Shown here piece after piece: positions 1-5,904 of a stretch of 5,904 nucleotides of DNA; the first letter of the stretch is position 1; each line of letters begins with the position of its first letter. The notes below the pieces were generated by a model. That model did not search any database. It was not told the DNA's origin and was given only the letters and a program-made list of their open reading frames with translations. A program made the position numbers and the translations under genes. Source of the DNA: Acidobacteriota bacterium (GTDB lineage: Bacteria > Acidobacteriota > Thermoanaerobaculia > Multivoradales > JAHEKO01); assembly GCA_024638355.1 (NCBI GenBank), contig JAHEKO010000050.1:8576-14479 (forward strand). Direction: 5' to 3'.

Positions 1-824
1 CGCTCCAGATCGCCGCTCGGGTGGATGCGCGCGGCCAGCGCCGCCATCGCCTCGAGCAGCCGCTCTTGCTCGGCGCGGGCGATCCGCAGCATCTCGGCCG
101 AGTCGTAGTCGGCCAGGCCTTCGTGCTCGAGCTGGTAGAAGTCGATCTGCTCGACGCTCCAGGCCGGCGAGCGCGTCGAGCGCGGCAGCAGCTCGCTCTC
201 GAGCCAGGCCGCGAACGTCTCGAGCGCCGCGAGCGCGGGGCCGGCCGCGGCCTGCAGGCGGTCGCGCGCCTCCGGGCTGTCGGTGCACAGCTCGGGCACG
301 TCGTCGCGCAGCAGCCGCTCGCCGTAGTAGGCGGTGTAGAGAGCGTTCTCGGTCCACACCCGGGCGGGCACCGTCAGGTTGGCGCGCGCGTTGGCGAGGA
401 TCTCCGGCAGCCGCTCGAGCTCCTCGACGGCGCCGTCGATCTGGCGTACCCCCGCGCCGCACGGCCGCAGGAAGAGGCCGCTGGTCTCGAACAGGGCGAG
501 GTAGCGAACCGGCACCAGCTGGTGCAGGCGGACGCTCTCGATCTCGAACAGCCGGGTTTCGAGGTGCGCTTCGAGGAGCTCGGCGTCGATCTCGTCGTCG
601 GCTCCGAGCTCTTCGCGGTCGATGTCCGCGAGCCGCTCCAGCAGCCGCCGGTACCCGCGGGCGGCGCTCTCGAACTCGTCGGCGCTCATGGTGGGAGTGG
701 CGACCTCGCCGGCCGCCGCGATCAGCTCGGCGAGCCGGGCGGCCGCTTCCGGCTCTTCGGCGGCGGTCGGTGCGAGGGGCAGGAGCGCCAGGGCTCCCGC
801 GAGGAGGCGAATGCGCAGGCTCAT
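1..824 (-). CDS. DUF885 family exported protein (N-terminal part, runs off the window)
   Basis: The 274 codons from ATG 824 stay open to the window edge, so the C-terminal half is missing (DUF885 proteins are usually about 550-600 residues). Residues 1-22 look like a signal peptide: Arg4 and Arg6, a hydrophobic core LLAGALALLPLA, then TAA before EEPE, so the product is probably exported. The family hallmark is the stretch around 137-162, LERLPEILANARANLTVP followed by an aromatic and acidic helix; the FAAWLESELLP segment (204-213) also fits. DUF885 proteins are poorly characterised putative hydrolases, and their HExxH-like motifs lie in the absent C-terminal part, so no activity can be judged here. 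The start is chosen for the signal peptide; no Shine-Dalgarno is visible. The gene begins 21 bases after the oxidoreductase stop and could be co-transcribed, but no functional link is evident. Family call fairly sure, function unknown. Confidence 0.8.
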   Translation of the reverse strand, partial: MSLRIRLLAGALALLPLAPTAAEEPEAAARLAELIAAAGEVATPTMSADEFESAARGYRRLLERLADIDREELGADDEIDAELLEAHLETRLFEIESVRLHQLVPVRYLALFETSGLFLRPCGAGVRQIDGAVEELERLPEILANARANLTVPARVWTENALYTAYYGERLLRDDVPELCTDSPEARDRLQAAAGPALAALETFAAWLESELLPRSTRSPAWSVEQIDFYQLEHEGLADYDSAEMLRIARAEQERLLEAMAALAARIHPSGDLE

Positions 825-845
825 CGAATCGCGCGAAGTATACGG

Positions 846-1877
846 CTAGGGAGTGAGCACGAGCTTGCCCACCGTCATGCCTGACTCGATGCGGCGGTGG
901 GCGTCCGCCACGTGGTCGAAAGGCACCCGGGTGACCGGCGGCGGCACGATGCGCCCCTGCTCGAGCCATCCGAGCAGGCGCTCCATCACCTCTTCCAGCA
1001 GCTCGGTGCGGCGGAAGAGGTAGCTCAGGTTGAAGGCCAGCACGCTGCGATTCGAGTTGGTCATTCTCAGGGGATCGAAGCGCGGAGTGCGCAGCCAGGC
1101 GAGGAGCAGGCGGGGCCAGGCTGCGCGGCTGGTTCCCTTGGCCAGCATCGAGTGGAAGCCGTAGACGACGAGCTTGCCGGGCCGTCCGAGATGACGGAAG
1201 CTCTGGCGCAGCGTGGCGACGCCGTTGGCGTCGAAGACCAGATCGTAGCCCTCGGGCGCCAGGCGTCTGGCCGTCGCCCACAGATCCTGACGCGAGCGGT
1301 CGATGACCTCGTCCGCCCCGAAGCCACGGGCCGTCTCGACCTTGTGCGTCGCGCCGACCACGCCCACGACCCGGCACTCGGCGACCTTGCCGAGCTGGAC
1401 CAGCGCTCCGCCCACGCCCCCGGCGGCGGAGTGGACCAGCATCGACTCTCCCGATCGCGGATGCGCGAGCAGGAAGAGCCCGTAGTAGGCGGTCAGGAAG
1501 GGCGAGGGAAAGGCCGCCGCCGAGGCCATGTCGAGGCCGTCGGGAATGCGGAACGCCTGACCCCGGGGTACCACCACCTCCGTGGCGTAGCCGCCGAAGC
1601 GGGTGACGGCCAGCACCGGGTCGCCAGGCCCCAGGTCGTCCACCCCGGGCCCGGTGGCGACCACCCGGCCGGCGACTTCGAACCCCGGCGTGACGGGCCA
1701 GCCGATCTGATCGCGGGAGGACTTGTAGAGCCCCATGCGGATCAGGCAGTCGGCGAAGTTGACTCCCGCGGCGGCGACCTCGACGAGGAGCTCGCCCGCC
1801 CCGGGCCGCGGGCTCGAGTGCTCCTCGATCACCAGTCGCTCGTGCCCGCCGGGCCGGTGGATGACGACCTTGCGCAC
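846..1877 (-). CDS. VAT-1-like zinc-independent quinone/NAD(P)H oxidoreductase (MDR superfamily)
   Basis: A 343-residue medium-chain dehydrogenase/reductase, about normal length for the family. The N-terminal GroES-like catalytic domain opens with VRKVVIHRPGG and carries AAGVNFADCLIRMGLY (36-51) and PGFEVAGRV (64-72). The Rossmann domain has the nucleotide-binding loop HSAAGGVGGALVQL (149-162), in which AxxGGVG is typical of NADPH-dependent quinone reductases, followed by GADEVIDRS. Later, NSNRSVLAFNLSYLF resembles the vertebrate VAT-1 branch, and the C-terminus GKLVLTP is typical. The catalytic and structural zinc cysteines of alcohol dehydrogenases are absent, so it should be a zinc-free reductase of quinones or enones; the real substrate is unknown. 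The frame is open further upstream, but homology starts at GTG 1877, and the next methionine is residue 48, too late. It is cytoplasmic, and lies 71 bases downstream of the kinase-glycosylase gene on the same strand, with no sequence evidence for a shared pathway. Confidence 0.88.
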   Translation of the reverse strand: MRKVVIHRPGGHERLVIEEHSSPRPGAGELLVEVAAAGVNFADCLIRMGLYKSSRDQIGWPVTPGFEVAGRVVATGPGVDDLGPGDPVLAVTRFGGYATEVVVPRGQAFRIPDGLDMASAAAFPSPFLTAYYGLFLLAHPRSGESMLVHSAAGGVGGALVQLGKVAECRVVGVVGATHKVETARGFGADEVIDRSRQDLWATARRLAPEGYDLVFDANGVATLRQSFRHLGRPGKLVVYGFHSMLAKGTSRAAWPRLLLAWLRTPRFDPLRMTNSNRSVLAFNLSYLFRRTELLEEVMERLLGWLEQGRIVPPPVTRVPFDHVADAHRRIESGMTVGKLVLTP

Positions 1878-1948
1878 GATGGCGGCTACCGTAACCCAGG
1901 TGGAGCCGACGAGCCAGCGCCGTGACGTGAGCCGGTGAGAAGCGCAGG

Positions 1949-3727
1949 CTAGTAGAAAGTGGTGCGGAAGACGGGCTGAAAGAGCTCGGTGCGGTGGGCG
2001 CAGACCCGGTCGACCGGGCAGCGCGGGCAGTCGGGCTCGGCCATCTCGGGGCAGCGCGAGCGGTTCTGGAAGAGGAACCAGTCGACGGCGCCCATCGACC
2101 GGCCGCTCGTCCGCCGCAGCTCCTCGACCGCTCGAGCGCAGGCGCCGCGGACCTCGGCCTCGTCGTTCGCGCCGAGCAGCCGGCGCCGGGCGAGGCGTTC
2201 GGCGAGCCGGCGGTCGAGCACCCGCACGAGCCCCATCCTGAGACAGCTCCGCTGCACGTGGTAGTCGACGATCGGCGGCGCGTCGTCGTCGTCGCCCGCC
2301 TCGAGGAAGCGCTCCGGCCGCTGTCGCAGGATGAGCCCGAGAAGCGCCGATTTCTTGCGTAGCGGATCCTCCTTGTAGCCGCCCACGTGATCGAGCCGGC
2401 GGAGAAGCGCCGCGAGCGGGCGCTCGGTTGCGTTGGCCTGTGCGACCAGGTCCGCCGGCGCGGCGCCCAGAGCGAGGAGATCGCTTCCGTAGCCGCGGGC
2501 CAGCTCCGCGCGGCGCTCGAGGTCGGGCAGCGGGCACGCCCCCCGGTCGTCGGCCAGCCGCGCGCCGAGCTCCTCCGGCGTCAGGCTCGCCTGACCCTCG
2601 GCTGTCAGACCCGTGGGCCGCTGCGACAGCCAGCGTCGGAAGCCGTGGGCCAGAAAGTCGCTGCCCTTGAGGGGCTCGCCGTCGATCTCGGCGACCACCG
2701 GCCGCAGGTAGCGTTCGCCGTCGTCGATCCAGAACCCGAACTGCTGCAGCGTCGACGCGAAGAAGAGGTCGAGCGCGCCGGGATGGCCGGCCGGCGGGTA
2801 GGCCGGCCCGGTGAAAGAGAACGGCTCGACCGCGGCGAGCGCGGCAAGCACGCCGGCGACGGCGGCGATGCGCTCGCTGTCGGGCTCGGCGCGGGCGTCC
2901 CGCGCCGGGGGCGCGGCCGGCGGCTCGAGCAGTCGTTGCGGACCGACGCCGGTGACCATCTCGGCCGCGGCGGCCACCCCGCGCTCGGCGGCCTGCACCG
3001 GATGGAGTCCGAGCTCGAGGCCGGTCAGGGTGGTGCCGCAGAAGGTGTCGCCGGCGCCGGTCGGGTCGAGCTCGTCGACGGCGGGAGCGGAAACCGCGGT
3101 GACGTGGTCGCCCTGGATCACCAGGACACCGCGAGCCCCGCGAGTCACGAACAGGAGCCGGCCCGGCGCGACGCGCGCCCGCTCGACGCCGCCGAAGATC
3201 GAGGTGGCCTCGCGCTCGTTGCAGAAGAAGACGTCGGCGAGTCGCAGCGCCTCGCGGACCTCCTCGGTGCGGGTCTCGGCCGCGCGCGCGAAAGCGCCGG
3301 TGCCCAGCCTGCGGCCGCGCCTCTTGAAGTGGCGCAAGAACTCGACCTGACGCCGTGGGTCGGCGAGCGCGATGCAGAAGACGAAGCCGCTCGGCAGGTC
3401 GGTCGGCAGGTCGTCGACCGTGAGAGCGCCTTCCGCTCGCCATTGGAGGTCGCGCATCTCGCTCCGTCCGTGGCCGAGATGCTCGATCTCGAAGCTCGGC
3501 AGCTCCTCGGGCGGCACGGTCGGGCCGCGCCAGTCGAGCCGCGCCTTCGCTTCGGCGAGCTCGGCGGGCACCGGCTCCGGCCTGGGCCCGATCATCGTCA
3601 CCCGGGCCCCGGCGCGGTGCGCGGCGAGAGCGGTGTAGAGGCCGGCGCCGCCGGCGGCGCGCTCGGTGCGTCCGGCGAAGTGGAGCAGGTCCAGCGAAGC
3701 GCCGCCGACGACGATGAGCCGGATCAC
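1949..3727 (-). CDS. Fusion: PfkB-family kinase + Qng1/HhH-GPD-like N-glycosylase domain with Fe-S type cysteine cluster
   Basis: A 592-residue two-domain protein. Residues 1-262 form a PfkB/ribokinase-type kinase: VVGGASLDLLHF at the N-terminus, GGAGLYTALAA (26-36), CNEREA with the NxxE motif (Asn170, Glu173), VTRGARGV (194-201), and the signature ELDPTGAGDTFCG (219-231) with catalytic base Asp227. A Pro/Ala-rich linker (about 268-282) follows. Residues 285-592 resemble the queuosine salvage N-glycosylase Qng1 (DUF2419): LFFASTLQQFGFW (321-333), a GxxFLAHGFRRWL segment, TPEELGARL, RKKSALLGLIL, VDYHVQR (487-493), EAEVRGACARAVEEL and the terminal PVFRTTFY. VDYHVQRSCLRMGLV also matches the HhH-GPD VDTHV motif, making Asp488 the likely catalytic acid. 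Cys559, 567, 570 and 576 form a likely [4Fe-4S] site. Inferred role: phosphorylate a nucleoside, then release its base. The GTG start overlaps the upstream TGA (GTGA), implying translational coupling. Kinase call very firm, glycosylase domain good, substrate inferred. Confidence 0.85.
   Translation of the reverse strand: MIRLIVVGGASLDLLHFAGRTERAAGGAGLYTALAAHRAGARVTMIGPRPEPVPAELAEAKARLDWRGPTVPPEELPSFEIEHLGHGRSEMRDLQWRAEGALTVDDLPTDLPSGFVFCIALADPRRQVEFLRHFKRRGRRLGTGAFARAAETRTEEVREALRLADVFFCNEREATSIFGGVERARVAPGRLLFVTRGARGVLVIQGDHVTAVSAPAVDELDPTGAGDTFCGTTLTGLELGLHPVQAAERGVAAAAEMVTGVGPQRLLEPPAAPPARDARAEPDSERIAAVAGVLAALAAVEPFSFTGPAYPPAGHPGALDLFFASTLQQFGFWIDDGERYLRPVVAEIDGEPLKGSDFLAHGFRRWLSQRPTGLTAEGQASLTPEELGARLADDRGACPLPDLERRAELARGYGSDLLALGAAPADLVAQANATERPLAALLRRLDHVGGYKEDPLRKKSALLGLILRQRPERFLEAGDDDDAPPIVDYHVQRSCLRMGLVRVLDRRLAERLARRRLLGANDEAEVRGACARAVEELRRTSGRSMGAVDWFLFQNRSRCPEMAEPDCPRCPVDRVCAHRTELFQPVFRTTFY
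3724..3727 (-). other. GTGA start/stop overlap (translational coupling)
   Basis: The minus strand reads GTGA: GTG (3727-3725) opens the kinase-glycosylase gene and TGA (3726-3724) closes the TMEM43-like gene. Overlaps of this type usually mean that ribosomes terminating on the first gene reinitiate on the second, so the two proteins are likely made together. No good Shine-Dalgarno stands before this GTG, which fits coupling. Confidence 0.85.
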
Positions 3728-4929
3728 TCTCGGGACGTGGGCAGGGGCGGCAGGTCGACGTCGGCCGCCGCGGCCGGCGCACGGGAGCGGGAGCGCCGCC
3801 GCACGAGCCGGACGAGTCCCCACAGCGCCAGAGCCGCGAGCGCCAGCAGACCGATGCCGAGCAGCGGCCGGTACCAGAGCCAGGCCACCGCGATGGTGAA
3901 AAGCGAAAGCGGCAGCGCGACGGCCACCGCCAGGAGGCCGGCTCCCTTCTCGACCAGGTTGCCCAGGAAGGGAAGCACGTCGGCCATGACCCCGAACGGC
4001 GCCAGGACGAGGCGCAGGCCGAACACCATCATCAGGAAGCCGACCAGGCGCAGAATCCAGGTCAGGATCTTGTTGGCCTGCCGGGCGGCGACGAACATCT
4101 CCTCGGCGGTCGCGTTGCCGGCCCGCAAGAGCTCGAGCGTGCCGCCCGACCGCGTGGTGTACGGGCCGAGGCTCGAGCCCGTCTGGCGGGCGACGACGCT
4201 CACCACCTGGGGCGCGACGTAGCTGAATCGAACCCTCAGGTCCCCGATTCGGGGCGAGGCCGGGTCGGCGCCGACATAGAGCCCGCCGTCGTGTGGAGTC
4301 GCGCGCCGGCGGAGCGGCTCCGGCACGCTCGCCGTGGAGCGAATCGGGAGCTCGGTGGGGCCGCTGATGCTCGCGATCAGTCCCGGCCCGAGCTGAAAGG
4401 CTCCCACGGCGACCCGGCTCGCCGAGACCCGTTGAGGCCGGTACGGCATCGTCGAGGGGTTGGCGTGCCCGTCCGGCTGCTTGAACCGGCTCGAGTCGAT
4501 CAGCCGGTCCGACCACTCCTGGCGGTAGGTGTAGGTCGTGGTCGTTTCGGTCGACCCGCCGGTCTTCTTCTTGGTGCGACTCTCGGAGCTCTCCCGCCAC
4601 TGGTACATCTCGACCGAGCGGTCGAGGTGAATGGCCTGTACCGAGACCCCGAAGTCCGGATCGCGCAGGGTCTCTTCGGTGTTGGCCGGGCCGCTCAGGT
4701 GGACCAGCGCTCCCTCGTGCTCCGCAAGCACGCGGCCGGCATCGATCGAGACGACCTCCCGAGCGCCTTCGCTGAGCGCCTTGTACCGGCGCACCGCTCG
4801 CCCTTCATTCCAGAACAGGAGGAAGAAGGAGCCGGCGAACAGCACGAGCCCCACCAGGATGCCCTTGAACGAGCCCTTGAGGCGGCTGCCCCACGACTGC
4901 GTCGTGACCTCGGTGAACGTCTCGGCCAT
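3724..4929 (-). CDS. TMEM43 (DUF1625) family membrane protein
   Basis: A 401-residue protein of the TMEM43/LUMA family, known from a human inner nuclear membrane protein and many uncharacterised bacterial homologues. Topology fits: one N-terminal membrane helix (about 22-40) ending in FWNEGRAV (39-46), a soluble domain of about 240 residues, then three C-terminal helices (about 288-310, 332-352, 356-375) and a basic tail, RRRSRSR. Conserved blocks are MYQWRE (109-113), a Lys/Thr-rich loop leading to TYTYRQEWS (132-140), LIDSSRFK, GDLRVRFSYVAPQVVSVVARQ (229-249) and the MFVAARQAN lead into helix 2. The start is secure: AGGAGGAGAC lies directly before the ATG. The gene sits 39 bases after the nucleoside transporter and overlaps the kinase-glycosylase gene by 4 bases, so it is probably in one operon with them. 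The biochemical role of bacterial members is not known; membrane scaffolding is only a guess. Confidence 0.9.
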   Translation of the reverse strand: MAETFTEVTTQSWGSRLKGSFKGILVGLVLFAGSFFLLFWNEGRAVRRYKALSEGAREVVSIDAGRVLAEHEGALVHLSGPANTEETLRDPDFGVSVQAIHLDRSVEMYQWRESSESRTKKKTGGSTETTTTYTYRQEWSDRLIDSSRFKQPDGHANPSTMPYRPQRVSASRVAVGAFQLGPGLIASISGPTELPIRSTASVPEPLRRRATPHDGGLYVGADPASPRIGDLRVRFSYVAPQVVSVVARQTGSSLGPYTTRSGGTLELLRAGNATAEEMFVAARQANKILTWILRLVGFLMMVFGLRLVLAPFGVMADVLPFLGNLVEKGAGLLAVAVALPLSLFTIAVAWLWYRPLLGIGLLALAALALWGLVRLVRRRSRSRAPAAAADVDLPPLPTSRE

Positions 4930-4931
4930 GT

Positions 4932-4939
4932 CTCCTCCT
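4932..4939 (-). promoter_or_regulatory. Strong ribosome binding site of the TMEM43-like gene
   Basis: On the minus strand AGGAGGAG lies a few bases before ATG 4929. It is the only strong Shine-Dalgarno in the window and fixes this start. The next gene depends on a GTGA overlap, and the two genes after that show no clear ribosome binding site. Confidence 0.85.
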
Positions 4940-4968
4940 GCTCGGTTCGAGTCGATTGTGCCACGGAC

Positions 4969-5904
4969 CTAGATGAACAGGCTCGCCACCGCGGCGGTGG
5001 TCCACGAGGCCAGGGCGCCGCCGAGCATGGCCTTGATGCCGAATCGGCTGAGGTCGCGCCGACGGCTGGGCGCGATGGCGGTGAAACCGCCGATCTGAAC
5101 GCCGACCGAGGCGAAGTTGGCGAAGCCGCAGAGAGCGTAGGTGGCGAGCGCGATCGAGCGCTCGGAGAGCACGCCGGCGGCCATCTGCTGACGGAGCACG
5201 GTGTAGGCGACGAACTCGTTGAGCGACAGCTTGATACCGATCAGGCTGCCGACGGTCGCCGCCTCGGCCGCGGGCACGCCGAGCAGCCGGGCGAGCGGCT
5301 GGAGCAGGATGGCGAACAGCGCCTGCAGCGAGCCGGGCACGATGCCCTCGTACTCCGATGTCGCCGGCGACATTCCGGTGACCGAGTAGACCACCTCGGC
5401 GCCGCCCAGCAGCCGGCCGTCGATCCAGCCGTCGAGCGTGTTGAGCAAGGTGTCGACCACGGCAATCAGGGCGATGAAGCCGATGAGCATGGCGCCGACG
5501 TTGACCGCGAGGCGGAAGCCGTCGCCGATGCCGCGTGTCGCCGCTTCGATGATGTTGGCGCCGGCGTCGATCTTTGGCAGCTTCAGATCGCCGGCGGTCT
5601 GCGGGTGCTCGAGCTCCGGGTAGAGGATCTTGGCGATCAGCAGCGCCGCCGGCGCCGACATGACGGAGGCGGCGATCAAGTGATCGGCCGGGATGCCCAT
5701 TACCGCGTAGGCGGCGATCGAACCGGCCGAAAGCGTGGCGAAGCCCGCCACCATCAGGGTCAGCAGCTCCGAGCGGGTGGTGGTTTCGACGTAGGGGCGG
5801 ATCAGCAGCGGCGCCTCGGTCTGGCCGATGAAGATGTTGGCGCTGCAGCAGAGGGTCTCGGCGCCGCTGGTGCCGATGGTCCAGCGCAGAAAGCGACTCA
5901 ATGC
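4969..5904 (-). CDS. Concentrative nucleoside transporter, CNT/NupC family (partial, start outside window)
   Basis: The 311 codons in the window are open at the upstream edge. An in-frame TTG at 5901 falls inside a conserved region and is not the start. CNT proteins are about 400-430 residues, so roughly 100-120 N-terminal residues are missing. In fragment numbering, GTSGAETL is followed by GQTEAPL (27-33), and later KLSLNEFVAY (225-234) and CGFANFASVGVQIGG (259-273) appear. From memory of the Vibrio cholerae CNT structure, GQTE contacts the base and the Glu of NEFVAY plus the Asn and Ser of FANxxS contact the ribose; all are present here (Gln28, Thr29, Glu30, Glu230, Asn263, Ser266). The rest is a run of hydrophobic helices. 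The protein should be an inner-membrane, ion-coupled nucleoside importer; which nucleosides it carries cannot be read off. As first gene of the visible cluster, it supports a salvage role for the kinase-glycosylase downstream. Confidence 0.94.
   Translation of the reverse strand, partial: ALSRFLRWTIGTSGAETLCCSANIFIGQTEAPLLIRPYVETTTRSELLTLMVAGFATLSAGSIAAYAVMGIPADHLIAASVMSAPAALLIAKILYPELEHPQTAGDLKLPKIDAGANIIEAATRGIGDGFRLAVNVGAMLIGFIALIAVVDTLLNTLDGWIDGRLLGGAEVVYSVTGMSPATSEYEGIVPGSLQALFAILLQPLARLLGVPAAEAATVGSLIGIKLSLNEFVAYTVLRQQMAAGVLSERSIALATYALCGFANFASVGVQIGGFTAIAPSRRRDLSRFGIKAMLGGALASWTTAAVASLFI

Noticed and set aside
837..842. TATACT on the minus strand just before the DUF885 start, resembling a -10 box.
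   Set aside because: No -35-like hexamer is found at a suitable distance, and the gap to the upstream gene is only 21 bases. One hexamer is not enough to call a promoter.
1878..1948. The 71-base gap between the kinase-glycosylase and the oxidoreductase, checked for a promoter, terminator or small RNA.
   Set aside because: No stable hairpin with a U-run, no paired -35/-10 hexamers and no strong Shine-Dalgarno were seen.
1949..2880. Reading the C-terminal domain as an ordinary DNA repair glycosylase of the EndoIII type.
   Set aside because: The Fe-S loop and the VDxHV motif fit, but the LPGVG hairpin is missing, the N-terminal blocks and C-terminal FRTTFY follow Qng1, and fusion to a small-molecule kinase next to a nucleoside permease fits a nucleotide substrate better. 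It remains the main alternative.
1878..3782. The reading frame of the oxidoreductase gene stays open far upstream, which would give a protein of nearly 980 residues.
   Set aside because: The upstream part is an Arg/Pro/Ala-rich translation lying out of frame over the well-supported kinase-glycosylase gene. Homology to the MDR family begins at GTG 1877. Stop-free shadow frames are expected at this GC content.
2387..4222. A 611-codon plus-strand open frame, and another of 287 codons at 21-884.
   Set aside because: Both are antisense to genes with clear family motifs, have no recognisable domains and show the Arg/Gly/Ala/Glu composition of GC-rich shadows.
4935..4960. Small inverted repeat CTCG-AAC-CGAG between the transporter and the TMEM43-like gene.
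   Set aside because: A 4-base stem with no U-tract is too weak for a terminator, and it lies next to the ribosome binding site in a short operon-like gap.

Overview
The window is a compact, very GC-rich stretch (about two-thirds or more G+C by eye, not computed). All five protein genes lie on the minus strand, so transcription runs from position 5904 towards 1. The gene content (a CNT nucleoside permease, a TMEM43-like membrane protein, a PfkB kinase fusion, a VAT-1-like reductase and a secreted DUF885 protein), the GTG starts and the heavy GC bias suggest a high-GC Gram-negative bacterium. Acidobacteriota or a similar soil or sediment lineage is my guess. No rRNA, tRNA or marker gene fixes the taxonomy.

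Layout in transcription order: (1) >5904-4969, the C-terminal three quarters of a concentrative nucleoside transporter (CNT/NupC family), with its start outside the window. (2) 4929-3724, a TMEM43 (DUF1625) family membrane protein with a strong Shine-Dalgarno. (3) 3727-1949, a 592-residue fusion of a compact PfkB-family kinase with a C-terminal domain that resembles queuosine-5'-phosphate N-glycosylase (Qng1/DUF2419) and the helix-hairpin-helix DNA glycosylases. That domain carries a C-x7-C-x2-C-x5-C cluster like the endonuclease III iron-sulfur loop. Its GTG start overlaps the TMEM43 stop by 4 bases. (4) 1877-846, a VAT-1-like zinc-free NAD(P)H-dependent oxidoreductase. (5) 824-<1, the N-terminal half of an exported DUF885 protein.

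The most interesting reading is a nucleoside-salvage cassette. A nucleoside enters through the CNT permease, the PfkB domain phosphorylates it at the 5' position, and the fused glycosylase domain releases the free base from the nucleoside monophosphate. Qng1 acts on queuosine-5'-monophosphate, and pseudouridine breakdown uses the same kinase-then-glycosidase logic (PsuK/PsuG), so a modified nucleoside such as queuosine is a plausible substrate. The domains are read from the sequence. The pathway and the substrate are inference.

Intergenic gaps are short (39, -4, 71 and 21 bases), and I see no convincing terminator, RNA gene, repeat, CRISPR array or mobile element. The two downstream genes need not share the pathway; they may simply be co-directional.
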